Source of the DNA: CAVQOB01 sp963714325 | GTDB lineage: Bacteria; Pseudomonadota; Alphaproteobacteria; Rhizobiales; Hyphomicrobiaceae | NCBI GenBank assembly: GCA_963714325.1 | Contig: CAVQOB010000035.1 | Span: 310,001 to 374,000 of the forward strand | Direction of reading: 5' to 3' | DNA length: 64,000 nt | Shown here: in pieces, positions 45,286 through 58,132 of the stretch | Layout of the letters: the number at the start of each line of letters is the position of its first letter | How positions within the stretch are numbered: position 1 is the first letter of the stretch | The notes under the pieces: generated by a model | What the model was told of the DNA's origin: nothing | The model's database searches: none | What the model saw: only the letters and a program-made list of their open reading frames with translations | Program-made: the position numbers and the translations under genes

Positions 45286-46537
45286 TCAGAACACCGAACC
45301 GTCCGAGACGATAGTCAACGGTGGTCCACCGCCCGGCCGCTTGAGGGCTGCAATCCTCCGGCCGGCCGCCCATGTCCCGCCTTCGAGAATGGCGGCGAGC
45401 GGCATGTCGGCCGCCGATTTCCCGAGGCGAGAACGGATCATCGGTGCCAGCTCATCGAGCAAACCAACCGTCAGCGCCCGCCATTCGACGATCGCCTCGT
45501 CGCCGGGATGGAGCGGACGTTGCGCCAGGCCGGCATCGCGTAGTTCGAGCACACCGAGATCGACGAACAGCCCGCCATTGCGATATTCCGCGAGCCCGGT
45601 CAGCCCGTCAATGTCGGCAACCACGACGCCGAACTCCTGCAGCGGCTCAATCAGCGAGTAGCATAGCCACTGCGACAACTTGTGGAAGGGGATCAGTCCG
45701 CGCGTCGGGCCGGCCACATCGATCGCCGAATGCCGCCACGTATCGCCGAGATCAACATCATCGATTTTAAGGCGCGACGGCCAGATGGGACCAAGCGCTT
45801 CCAGCAGCAGTGCGAGTATGTCGGGCGCGGCGACGCTCATCCCATCCGAACGCGCAATGAGCGTATCGAACAATCCGCCGAGCCGGCCTTCGCCGCCGAA
45901 CACGTCCGGGCGCGTCGCGATCGCATCGCCGAGCCGGTTGAGTAGCCCCACGCGGCCATCGAGCCCCGCCAGCGGTTTCTCGGCGCTGACCTGGAACGCC
46001 CGGCCGAGCGCATCGCGCGACAGCGCCTGCAAGGCGGTAGCATCCACCCGCATCGGTTTGGCCCGCTGGCTCGAGAACAGCCCGGAAGCAAACGCATTGA
46101 GGCTCGCCAGCGCCAGTCCCTCAGAACGCGCGACGGACAGCAGAGCAACGCCCCCTGCCGGCGTCGCGACGACTTGCTGCCACTGCCAGCGCGGCCCGGC
46201 GCCGGCATCGAGCAGCACACTGGTGATCGCCAGTTCGAACCGCACGAGCGCTCGTTCGCGCGGCTCGTTCGCCACAAGTCCGAGTTTACAAGCCGATTGC
46301 CAGCGATCAGCCCCGCCCACCACGAAATGCCGCCATCGCGAATGGAACGGCACCTTCAGTGTGGGATAATTCTGCCGGATCGTGTCGACAACAAAATCAG
46401 CAGTCGCGGCTAGATGTTCGTCGTGCACGGTAAAATGCGCGAGCTTGCCCGCTCGCCCCGCCGCCAGCAGCATATGCGCGCGCGACCGCACCGCCACTGA
46501 CGACAACAGGCTTCGCACGTCCGCCGGCGCTGTCCCC

Positions 46538-46551
<14 letters not shown>
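45286..46551 (-). CDS. URC4-type uracil catabolism protein (DUF1688)
   Basis: A 421-residue protein of DUF1688, the family of yeast Urc4, needed for a uracil breakdown route but of unknown activity. Matching blocks are AAGRAGKLAHFTVHDEHL, HSRWRHFVVGGADRW, GRVGLLNRLGDAI and the late LFVDLGVLELRDAGL. The start is taken as TTG 46551, within the URC1 stop region (14-base overlap), with AAGGGG eight bases upstream, so it is coupled to the gene before it. A later GTG start is possible. Confidence 0.9.
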
Positions 46552-47788
<1,237 letters not shown>

Positions 47789-47864
47789 GATGGCGAAACC
47801 TCTCGGCGATCGCGTAAACGACCAGTCTACGCGCAATCGCCGTCGAGAGGGAGACTGTTTTCGT

Positions 47865-48431
47865 TCAGAACTTGACCGATGGAGCCGACTTGGTGGCGGC
47901 GCGCTCGGCTTCGTCGAGGTTGAAGAAGTCCTGCGGACCAAATCCGAATGGACTGGCAACTATCACGGCGGGGAAGCTTTCGCGTGTCGCGTTGTATTCT
48001 GACGCTGCATTGTTAAAGAAGCGGCGCGAGGCGGCGACCTTGTTCTCGATGTCGGAGAGTTCGCCCTGCAGCTGCTGGAAGTTGGCATTGGCTTTGAGAT
48101 CAGGATAGGCCTCGGCAACGACCATCAACTGGCGGATACCCGCCGAGAGTTGCATTTCAGCTGACGCCTGCGCCGCTGGCCCCTGCGCTCCTACCGCTTG
48201 GTTACGCCACTTGATGACGTTCTCCAGCGTTTCCTTCTCGTGCTTAGCATAGCCTTTGACGGTCTCGACCAGATTCGGAATGAGATCGTGGCGCTGCTTC
48301 AGCTGCACTTCGATGTCAGCAAACGACTGCCGGCACCGTTGGCGCAGCGAGACAAGACCATTGTAGGTCATCATCAGCCACAGGGCGAGCACACCGATGA
48401 CGCCCAGCGCAACCCAACCGATCGTTCCCAT
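47865..48431 (-). CDS. lemA: LemA family protein
   Basis: A 188-residue membrane-anchored protein: one N-terminal helix (WVALGVIGVLALWLMMTYNG) followed by the LemA helical domain with SFADIEVQLKQRHDLIPNLVE, then MVVAEAYPDLKANANFQQLQ and the RRFFNNAASEYNATRESFP block. GGGAGGA lies before ATG 48431. The frame is open upstream but has no similarity there. Its role is unknown; the URC genes are downstream in the same direction with a 76-base gap. Confidence 0.95.
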   Translation of the reverse strand: MGTIGWVALGVIGVLALWLMMTYNGLVSLRQRCRQSFADIEVQLKQRHDLIPNLVETVKGYAKHEKETLENVIKWRNQAVGAQGPAAQASAEMQLSAGIRQLMVVAEAYPDLKANANFQQLQGELSDIENKVAASRRFFNNAASEYNATRESFPAVIVASPFGFGPQDFFNLDEAERAATKSAPSVKF

Positions 48432-48666
48432 GCCTAGTCCTCCCACGAGCCGTTCTCTACCTCCGGGAATGCCACAGTTTGCTGACCGATAGAAGCCCAA
48501 ACTACTGGTTCCGGTTATCACTGGGCTGCCGGACGTTCGGATCAGGCGGAAGCGCTGCATTCGCGCGATCATCCCTCTTGTTGCGCGATCATGGGCTGTG
48601 GCAAACTCGACCCGACACAGGCGGCACAGCACAACGCTGGCCGATTTCAGGGAGCAGACGACAACG

Positions 48667-49677
48667 ATGGCATTCTCTCGGATCACTGCGCGACGTGCGG
48701 CTTTTGCGCTCGGCCTCGGGCTGACGCTGGCCGCCAGCACCGCTGACGCCCAATGGCAGCCGCAACGCCCTGTCGAGTTCGTGGTCACGGCCGGCGCCGG
48801 TGGCGGCACCGACATTTTCGCCCGCACCGTCCAGGCGATCGTGCAAAAGCACAATTTGATGGCGCAACCCGTCATCGTGCAGATCAAGGGTGGCGGCTCC
48901 GGCGCTGAAGGCTACGTCTACATGAAGACCCAGGAGGGCGACCCTCACAAGGTCGTCTTCGGCACCCATAATCTTTATGTGCTCTCGCTCGGCGCCAAGG
49001 TTGCCTTCACTCACAACGACCTGACCCCGATCGCTGCCATGGCGTTCGACGAATTCCTGCTCTGGGTCAAAGGCGACAGCCCGATCAAGTCCGCCAAGGA
49101 CTACATCGCCGCCGCCAAGGCGAGCGCCGACGGCTTCAAGGTCACCGGCGCCCAATCGAAAGACTCCGATGAATTGCTTACCAAACTCATCGAAAAGGCG
49201 ATCGGCGCGAAGCTGACCTACGTGCCGTTCAAATCGGGCGCCGAAGCTGATGTGCAGGTGTCGGGCGGACACTTCACCAGCCACGTCAATAACCCGAGCG
49301 AGTCGATCGGCGGATGGCGCGCCGGCAAGGTTCGCCCGCTCTGCGTCTTCAATCCGTCCAATCTGCCGGCCGGCGCCAAGGTCACCGAAACCCAGAGCTG
49401 GTCGGATATCCCACCGTGCAACAAAGAAGGGATTGCCGTCGACAGCTTCACCCAACCACGGATCGCCTCGCTAGCCGGCAAGGTACCAGCCGAAGCCGCC
49501 GCCTTCTGGACCGACCTATTCAAGAAGGTCGCGGCAACGCCGGAGTGGAAGGACTATATCGACAAGACCTCACAAACCAGTCGCGCGCTCACCGGCGGCG
49601 ACCTCAAGGCCTTCATCGATAAAGACTACGAGCGCCAGCGCGGTATCTTCGCCGAACAGAACTGGCTGGTGAAGTAG
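48667..49677 (+). CDS. Tripartite tricarboxylate transporter receptor, TctC family
   Basis: The 336-residue periplasmic receptor of a TctABC system. The signal peptide ends near TADAQ, and the mature chain begins WQPQRPVEFVVTAGAGGGTDIFARTV, the usual Bug/TctC start. The ligand loop has IKGGGSGAEGYVYMK, and the domain end carries VPFKSGAEADVQVSGGH. GGGAG lies about 13 bases before ATG 48667. The carboxylate taken up cannot be named. Confidence 0.93.
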   Translation: MAFSRITARRAAFALGLGLTLAASTADAQWQPQRPVEFVVTAGAGGGTDIFARTVQAIVQKHNLMAQPVIVQIKGGGSGAEGYVYMKTQEGDPHKVVFGTHNLYVLSLGAKVAFTHNDLTPIAAMAFDEFLLWVKGDSPIKSAKDYIAAAKASADGFKVTGAQSKDSDELLTKLIEKAIGAKLTYVPFKSGAEADVQVSGGHFTSHVNNPSESIGGWRAGKVRPLCVFNPSNLPAGAKVTETQSWSDIPPCNKEGIAVDSFTQPRIASLAGKVPAEAAAFWTDLFKKVAATPEWKDYIDKTSQTSRALTGGDLKAFIDKDYERQRGIFAEQNWLVK

Positions 49678-49690
49678 TCGATTGACTTGG

Positions 49691-49721
49691 CACCACATCG
49701 CGCTTCCCGCGCGATGTGGTG
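49691..49721 (+). promoter_or_regulatory. Strong hairpin between tctC and tctB
   Basis: Perfect 13-base stem CACCACATCGCGC/GCGCGATGTGGTG with a TTCCC loop, 14 bases after the tctC stop and 34 bases before the tctB start. There is no T tract, so it is more likely a processing, stabilising or attenuating element that keeps receptor mRNA above permease mRNA than a full terminator. Confidence 0.6.
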
Positions 49722-49755
49722 TGCCGCTGCTGCGCCCAACGCGCCGAAAGTCTTC

Positions 49756-50259
49756 GTGGTCATCCAATCCCGCACCGTTCTTTCCCGCTCGACACTTGGG
49801 CTCGCCACAGCGCTCGCCACAATGGCGTTCGGCGCTGTCATTTCCTATGGCGCGCTGGAGCACTCGATCGGCTGGAGTGAACGCGGACCCGAAACCGGAT
49901 ACTTTCCTTTCCGCATGGGCGTCATCATCATGCTGGCGAGCCTCGTTACGCTTGTGCAGACCGCGATGCGTCGCGGTGTCGAGAAGGGCGAGGCCGCGCT
50001 GACCGCCGAACAGGGCGTGCGCGTTGCCAAGTTCTTTGTGCCCATGCTGGCTTTCCTTGCCGCGACCTCCGTCGCCGGCATCTACGTCGCTATGATGCTC
50101 TATCTCTTCATCGTCATGATCTGGCAGGGCGGTTATCGATTGCCCGCCGCGTTGGCCGTAAGCCTCGGCTCGGCATTGTCGTTCTACTGGCTATTCGAGC
50201 GCTGGCTGCAGGTCCCGCTGAAGAAGGGCCCACTCGAAGCCTGGCTCGGGATCTACTGA
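49756..50259 (+). CDS. Tripartite tricarboxylate transporter small subunit, TctB family
   Basis: The 167-residue four-helix membrane subunit. Patterns include SIGWSERGPETGYFPFRMGV after the first helix and the paired C-terminal helices around YRLPAALAVSLGSALSFYWL. The start is set at GTG 49756 because the longer frame would begin inside the tctC-tctB hairpin; GAAAG precedes the GTG. The coding sequence ends 33 bases before tctA. Confidence 0.88.
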   Translation: MVIQSRTVLSRSTLGLATALATMAFGAVISYGALEHSIGWSERGPETGYFPFRMGVIIMLASLVTLVQTAMRRGVEKGEAALTAEQGVRVAKFFVPMLAFLAATSVAGIYVAMMLYLFIVMIWQGGYRLPAALAVSLGSALSFYWLFERWLQVPLKKGPLEAWLGIY

Positions 50260-50292
50260 TCCACATAACCCTATTGAAGGACATCACGCCGC

Positions 50293-51795
50293 GTGGAGAA
50301 TTTTTCCGACCTGATGAACGGCTTCACCGTCGCGCTGACGCCCTATCATCTGGGGCTCATGCTGGTCGGCGTGCTGTTCGGCATTCTCGTCGGCGTATTG
50401 CCCGGGCTTGGCGCGCCCAATGGCGTGACACTGCTGATTCCGCTGACGTTTGCGATGCAGCCGGTCTCGGCGATCATCCTGCTCGCCAGCATGTACTGGG
50501 GCGCGTTGTTCGGCGGCTCGACGACATCGATCCTGTTCAACATCCCGGGCGAACCGTCATCGGTCGCCACAACGTTCGACGGCCACCCGATGGCCAAGCA
50601 AGGCCGCGCCACGGAGGCGCTCTCCTACGCGTTCCTTTCGGCTGCGTTCGGCGCACTGTTTGGCGTCATCCTGATCACGCTGCTGTCGAAGCCGGCGGCA
50701 AATTTCGCCGAGAAATTCTCGAGCCCTGAATTCTTCGCCATTTACTTCCTGGCCTTCTGCTGCTTCATCGGTCTTGGCGGCACCTCGCCGTGGAAAACCA
50801 TCGTCTCCGCTGGCATCGGTTTCGCGCTGGCAGCAGTCGGCATGGACAATATCTCCGGCGCCGTCCGCCTCACCTACGATCTGCCGCAGCTCATCAAGGG
50901 AGTGAGCTTTCTCGTCGCCGTGATTGGGCTGTTCGGCATCGGCGAATTGCTGGCAACCATGGAGGAGAAACTGGAATTCAGTGGCGTCGCGGCCCGCGTC
51001 TCGCCGCGCGACGTACTCAAGGTCGTCGCCGCTCTTCCCCGCTATTGGGCGACGCTGCTGCGCTCGGCGCTGGTCGGCTGCTGGATGGGGATCACACCGG
51101 GCGGGCCGACGGCTGCCTCGTTCATGAGCTACGGCCTCGCACGACGCTTCTCGAAAAATTCAGCCAACTTCGGCAAGGGTGAGCCCGAAGGCATCATCGC
51201 GCCCGAAGTCGCTGACCACGCCGCCGGAACGAGTGCTATTCTCCCCATGCTTGCGCTCGGCATTCCCGGCTCTGCGACGGCGGCGGTGATGATGGGCGGC
51301 TTGATGATCTGGGGCCTGCATCCCGGCCCGATGCTATTCATCGAACAGAAGGACTTCGTCTGGGGCCTGATCGCCTCGATGTACGTCGCCAACGTTGTCG
51401 CGGTGATCTTGGTGCTCTTCACCGTGCCATTGTTCGCGGCGATCCTGCGCATTCCCTTCTCGATCATCGGCCCACTGATTGTAGTCATATGCGTCGTTGG
51501 CGCCTGGACGATATCGAGCGCGCTGTCCGACCTTTGGCTGGCGCTCGCATTCGGCATCGTCGGGTACGCCTTCAAGAAACTCGACTATCCGATCGCGCCC
51601 CTGGTCCTCGCCATGGTCATCGGTGACAAGGCCGAGGATGCCTTCCGCCAATCGATGATCATCTCCAATGGCTCGCTCGGCGTGTTCTGGTCAAATGCGC
51701 TGTGCGGCACTTTGATGACACTGGCGTTCGTGCTGCTGTTCTGGCCGCTGATCGCCCGCGTCTTTGCAAGACGGCCAGCAGCGCATCACGTTTGA
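50293..51795 (+). CDS. Tripartite tricarboxylate transporter large subunit, TctA family
   Basis: The 500-residue permease of the TctABC system, with about twelve helices. Signatures: GILVGVLPGLGAPNGVTLLI, MYWGALFGGSTTSILFNIPG, GCWMGITPGGPTAASFMSYG and LPMLALGIPGSATAAVMMGG, the paired inner repeats of TctA. A GTG at 50293 is the start, with GAAGGA upstream. It closes the operon; a Fur-type palindrome lies 63 bases after its stop, ahead of katG. Confidence 0.95.
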   Translation: MENFSDLMNGFTVALTPYHLGLMLVGVLFGILVGVLPGLGAPNGVTLLIPLTFAMQPVSAIILLASMYWGALFGGSTTSILFNIPGEPSSVATTFDGHPMAKQGRATEALSYAFLSAAFGALFGVILITLLSKPAANFAEKFSSPEFFAIYFLAFCCFIGLGGTSPWKTIVSAGIGFALAAVGMDNISGAVRLTYDLPQLIKGVSFLVAVIGLFGIGELLATMEEKLEFSGVAARVSPRDVLKVVAALPRYWATLLRSALVGCWMGITPGGPTAASFMSYGLARRFSKNSANFGKGEPEGIIAPEVADHAAGTSAILPMLALGIPGSATAAVMMGGLMIWGLHPGPMLFIEQKDFVWGLIASMYVANVVAVILVLFTVPLFAAILRIPFSIIGPLIVVICVVGAWTISSALSDLWLALAFGIVGYAFKKLDYPIAPLVLAMVIGDKAEDAFRQSMIISNGSLGVFWSNALCGTLMTLAFVLLFWPLIARVFARRPAAHHV

Positions 51796-51857
51796 GCGGG
51801 CGATTGGAGTTGCGGCCGAAAGGCGCAACAATGGCGCTTGCAACCCCCACCGAGCCT

Positions 51858-51874
51858 ATTAGAATTATTCTAAT
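51858..51874 (+). promoter_or_regulatory. Fur-family-type operator palindrome upstream of katG
   Basis: The 17-base perfect palindrome ATTAGAAT-T-ATTCTAAT lies 100 bases upstream of the katG start. It contains TTAGAA-N3-TTCTAA, the core I recall for the rhizobial Irr box, and also has the 7-1-7 layout of PerR boxes. A peroxide- or iron-responsive Fur-family repressor is the likely binder; the regulator gene is not in the window. Confidence 0.6.
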
Positions 51875-51973
51875 TCGTCCCTTCGGCGCGGAGCCCCTGG
51901 CTGCCAAAACGCATAACAAGGTGTAGCCGCCGCCGAAGCCGACCAACCCATCACACCAACCCACGAGGCCACC

Positions 51974-54170
<2,197 letters not shown>

Positions 54171-54221
54171 GTGCCGATGATGGCCATCGTGGCGATCACA
54201 CGCTCCTAGCAAAGATTCCAC

Positions 54222-54253
54222 GCGCCAGTCCTTACGGACTGGCGCTTTTTTTT
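54222..54253 (+). terminator. Intrinsic terminator of katG
   Basis: Ten-base perfect stem GCGCCAGTCC/GGACTGGCGC with loop TTAC, followed at once by eight T residues. It lies 51 bases after the katG stop and is the clearest terminator in the window. Confidence 0.92.
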
Positions 54254-54448
54254 ATTGATGGCCCGGCCGACAATTGTTGTGCGTCGCAACATCCGGCACC
54301 CTTTGTCTCAATCTGAGTAGCGCGGCATACAGACTCATGCTTGACATGCGTGGCGCCTGAATCAGTGCGCACGTCAAGTTCGTGCGTTGTTTGCCGAAGC
54401 AGCCTTGCAGTCCCGCTTTCCGAACCTCACTTTACCAAGGAGTTGGCC

Positions 54449-55135
54449 ATGAACCAACGAGCACTCGCAGCAGAAGCGATCGGAACCTTTGCCCTTGTCA
54501 CCGCCACGTGTGGATCAGCGTTGTTCTCCGCCCCTGCAGGTGGCGGCCTGGTTGCCGTCGCCATTGCGATCGGCTTGTCCGTCTTGATTATGGCCTACTC
54601 GGTCGGGCACATTTCCGGCGGGCATTTCAACCCGGCCGTCACACTCGGACTGGTCGCCGCCGGCCGGTTCGATATGGCGAAGGCGCCGTCCTACATCATT
54701 GCGCAAGTCGTCGGTGGCGTGCTGGCTGCATTCATCTTCTCGCTGATCCTCGGCGGATATCTCGGTGGCGGCAAAACAACCTTCAATAATTTTGCCGCGG
54801 TCGCCAACTCATACGGCGGCAAAGGCGGCTTCTCGATGATGTCGGTCTTCCTCATGGAAGTCGTCATCACCGCCATCTTCCTGATCGTCATTGTCGGCTC
54901 GACGGCACGCGGCGCCCCGGCTGGCTTCGCCCCGATCGCCATCGGCGTCGCGCTGATGGTACTGCACTTGGTTTCGATCCCCGTCTCGAACGCGTCGCTC
55001 AATCCGGCACGCTCGACAGCACCGGCACTCTTTGCCGGTGCTGAGATGATCGGTCAGCTCTGGTTGTTCTGGGTTGCTCCGATCCTCGGCGGCATCATCG
55101 GCGGCACGATCGGCAAGTGGCTGCAGAACGAGTAA
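54449..55135 (+). CDS. aqpZ: Aquaporin Z
   Basis: Water channel of the MIP family, 228 residues with six helices. Both NPA boxes are present: SGGHFNPAVTLGL (about residue 62) and SNASLNPARSTAP (about 185). The selectivity-filter Arg follows the second NPA, and the His fits an aquaporin Z rather than a glycerol channel. AAGGAG lies before ATG 54449. It has its own upstream region after the katG terminator and a terminator of its own. Confidence 0.95.
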   Translation: MNQRALAAEAIGTFALVTATCGSALFSAPAGGGLVAVAIAIGLSVLIMAYSVGHISGGHFNPAVTLGLVAAGRFDMAKAPSYIIAQVVGGVLAAFIFSLILGGYLGGGKTTFNNFAAVANSYGGKGGFSMMSVFLMEVVITAIFLIVIVGSTARGAPAGFAPIAIGVALMVLHLVSIPVSNASLNPARSTAPALFAGAEMIGQLWLFWVAPILGGIIGGTIGKWLQNE

Positions 55136-55155
55136 GCGGCCATCGCGTGAAATCT

Positions 55156-55187
55156 GAAAAGGCCGGCGCCCACGCATCGGCCTTTTC
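55156..55187. terminator. Two-way terminator between aqpZ and the convergent hydrolase
   Basis: Ten-base perfect stem GAAAAGGCCG/CGGCCTTTTC with a 12-base loop, ending in TTTTCTTATT on the plus strand. The A-rich side gives a T tract on the minus strand too, so it can serve both genes. Confidence 0.85.
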
Positions 55188-55888
55188 TTATTGCAGCCAC
55201 TGCAACAACGCGGCGTTGACCGCTTCGGGGCGCTCCAGCGTCGACAGATGCCCGCAGTTCTCGATGATCGCCAGACGACTACCCGGAATGGCCGCTGCCA
55301 TCTCCTCGTGCGCCGCCACTGGCGTCAGCATGTCGTCACGGCCAACCAGCAGCAACGTCGGACAACGAATTTGAGCCAATGTTGGCCGCGAGTCCGACCG
55401 CGTCATGATCGCCGCCTGTTGCCGCTTGAACGCCGCAAGCCCGGTATCGCGCGCCATGCCCTGCACGGTCGCAACCAACGCTGCATCGTCGAGACGGTCG
55501 GGATGGATGAACAGCGGTAGCAGTTTCTCCATGACGGAATCGAGCCCGTGCCGCTCAGCCAGCGCGATCAGGTCGCGCCGCCCCTGGCGGCGTTCGGGCG
55601 TGTCAGCAATCGCGAGTGTGTCGAGCAGTGCCAGTTTGCTCACACGCTCCGGCGCCTGCCGCATGATCTCGAAGGCGACGTAGCCGCCCATCGACAGCCC
55701 GGCGAGCGCAAACCGGTCCGGCGCTTTCGCCAGAATATCGGCGGCGATAGCCGCTATGCTCTCGGCCTGAGTGTGATCGCCGATCCGCACGTCGGTGATC
55801 CCGCCGAGTCCGCGACCTGCGGCTCCCATAACGCCGGGGAACACAACAAGCCAGGAATCAAAACCAAATGCGATACAGGCACGGGCAT
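55188..55888 (-). pseudogene. Alpha/beta hydrolase (proline iminopeptidase-like), one frameshift
   Basis: The long minus-strand frame carries ALAGLSMGGYVAFEIM (Ser elbow), a catalytic Asp in LLVGRDDMLTP and a His in IIENCGHLS, but its N terminus is unlike the family. A second frame from ATG 55888 (AGAGGGGAG before it) reads MPVPVSHLVLIPGLLCSPAL and WEPQVAD, the missing oxyanion strand. Joined by restoring one base around 55807-55811 (GAC-TCGG from GAC-CTCGG) the product is about 233 residues and runs on into ITDVRIGDHTQAESIAAI. The lesion is a one-base loss; the remainder is intact. Confidence 0.82.
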
Positions 55889-56264
55889 CTCCCCTCTTGA
55901 AGCCTATCAACAGGCCAGATATTGATCGATTAGCAATCCGCCGCGCCAAAACTGCAATAAAACCGCGTCAAAACAGCAGGTTATCACCAAGCCGTCGCCA
56001 TGTCCCCGCTGCTATCCTGAAACCATCAAGAGCCAAAACCGCTTGCTATTTCAGTGGTTTCATGGGAACGCGAACGCGCACGCGCAGGGGATACGTATTC
56101 ATTTACGCGTATTGATCGCACGAAGTGACGCATTTCCTGTTAGCCCATTTGCGGCACCATCCCCCTGCGCTGCGCTCAAGTGAAACGAACCGGACCGCAG
56201 CGTGCGGCCGGGCGCCGTTGCTTTGGCATTCCGCCGGCATCCGCGCATCAGGAGACGTACGTTT
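55889..56264. other. Intergenic leader ahead of the DEAD-box gene
   Basis: About 375 bases shared as upstream region by the hydrolase and the helicase, which diverge. No gene is seen; it should hold both promoters. Confidence 0.45.
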
Positions 56265-58092
56265 TTGGATACCACCTCACCTGCCGGCGCCACCGAAGGC
56301 GCCACGACTGAAACCAAACCCGTGACATTTGCCGATCTTGGTCTCAGCGCCAAAGTGCTCGCCGCCGTCGAAGCGGCCGGATACTCCACACCAACACCGA
56401 TCCAGGCCCAAGCCGTGCCGATCGCCATCAGCGGCCGCGACGTTCTGGGCATCGCGCAGACCGGCACCGGCAAGACCGCGGCGTTCGTCATGCCGATGAT
56501 CACGCGGCTCGAAACCGGACGCGCCCGCGCCCGCATGCCACGCTCGCTGATCCTGGCACCGACGCGCGAACTCGCCGCCCAGGTCGCGCAGAACTTCGAA
56601 AAGTACGGCATCAATAACAAGCTCGTCGATCGCGCTGCTGATCGGCGGCGTCTCGATGGACGATCAGACCGCTAAACTCGATCGCGGCGTCGACGTACTG
56701 ATCGCCACTCCTGGCCGGCTGCTCGATCATCATCAGCGCGGCCGCGTCATGCTGATGGGCGTCGAAATCCTCGTCATCGACGAGGCCGATCGCATGCTCG
56801 ACATGGGTTTCATTCCCGACATCGAGAAGATCTGCAAACTGCTGCCGCCAAAGAAGCAGACGCTGTTCTTCTCGGCGACGATGCCGGCGGAAATCACCCG
56901 CCTCGCCGATCAGTTCCTTAAAGACCCACAGCGCGTCGAAGCCGCGCGGCCCGCGACCACCGCCAAGACCATCACGCAGCGCTTCCGCTTTTGCGCCTCG
57001 GCCGAAGATTGGGACAAGCGTGAGATCCTGCGCGATCTCATCCGCAGTCGAGCAGGTCAAGAACGCAATCATCTTCTGCAATCGCAAACGCGACGTGGCG
57101 ATCCTGCTGAAGTCGCTGCAGAAGCACGGCTTCAATGCCGGCGCACTGCACGGCGACATGGACCAGTCCAGCCGCACGGCAACGCTCGACGCGTTCCGCG
57201 ACGGTCGCATTGCACTGCTCGCCGCCAGCGATGTCGCGGCCCGCGGTCTCGATATCCCCGACGTCAGCCACGTCTTCAATTTCGACGTTCCCTGGCAGTC
57301 CGACGACTATGTGCATCGCATCGGCCGCACCGGCCGCGCCGGCAAGCTCGGCGCATCCTTCACGATCGTCACGCCGGACGACTTCAAGGCGGTGCAAGAC
57401 ATCGAGAAGATGCTCGGCGAGCCCATCGAATGGATCGGCGACGCGCCAACCGCTGAAGACATCGCCGAGGGCTCCAAACGCAAACGCGGCCGCGGACGGT
57501 TCGCACGCGGGCGCAGCGAGGACCGTGGCGGACGTCCAGCCGGCGATCGACCGCGCGGCGACCGCCCCCGCAATGATAGACCGAAAAACGATCAGGCGAG
57601 CGACCCTCGCCCCGAGAGCTGAACGCCCCGCCCGCGTGCCGCGCGAAACCCGCGTCGATGACGGCGCTCAAGCCAAGCGGACAATCATCAGTCGCAACGG
57701 CAGGCCGAGCGTGGGCGAGAGCCGACCCGACGGCCGTCCGCCACGCCGCGAGCGTCCACGTCGCGATGATGGCGGCGAGACGCGCCCACAGCCGTCGGCA
57801 GAGCGCCCGGAGCAACCACGCGAAACCCGCCGTGACGAGCAGCCACGCCAGGAGCGGCGCCCCGAAGGTGGACGTGATCGCGAACCACGTCGTGACCAAC
57901 CGACAGCGGCGTGCACAGCCATCACAACCCGCGCCGCAGCCTGAAGCCGTCGAGCGACCGGCACGCACCCTGGGACGCGAACAGCCAAGGCCGCCCAAGC
58001 GCGGCGCCGGCGATCGCCAACCGCCGACCGACCTCGGCTTTGCCGACAACGTTCCAGCCTTCCTGCGCCGTCCGGCTAAAGCCGGCAGCTGA
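56265..58092 (+). pseudogene. DEAD-box RNA helicase (RhlE type), four +1 frameshifts
   Basis: RNA-unwinding ATPase, about 607 residues if repaired. The first frame holds the Q motif and Walker A (IAQTGTGKTAAFVMP). The second holds ATPGRLLDH, LVIDEADRMLDMGF and FFSATMPAE. The third holds NAIIFCNRKRDVAILL, ALHGDMDQSSR and HRIGRTGRAG. The fourth is an Arg-rich tail, and the last ends in LGFADNVPAFLRRPAK, a common end of alphaproteobacterial RhlE proteins. Shifts fall near 56625, 57049, 57612 and 57905, all +1. A TTG at 56265 (GGAG ten bases upstream) is the likely start. All motifs are intact apart from the shifts. Confidence 0.88.
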
Positions 58093-58132
58093 AGGAGCGC
58101 GGCGAGGGGCCGGCAACTCAATGAGGACACCG

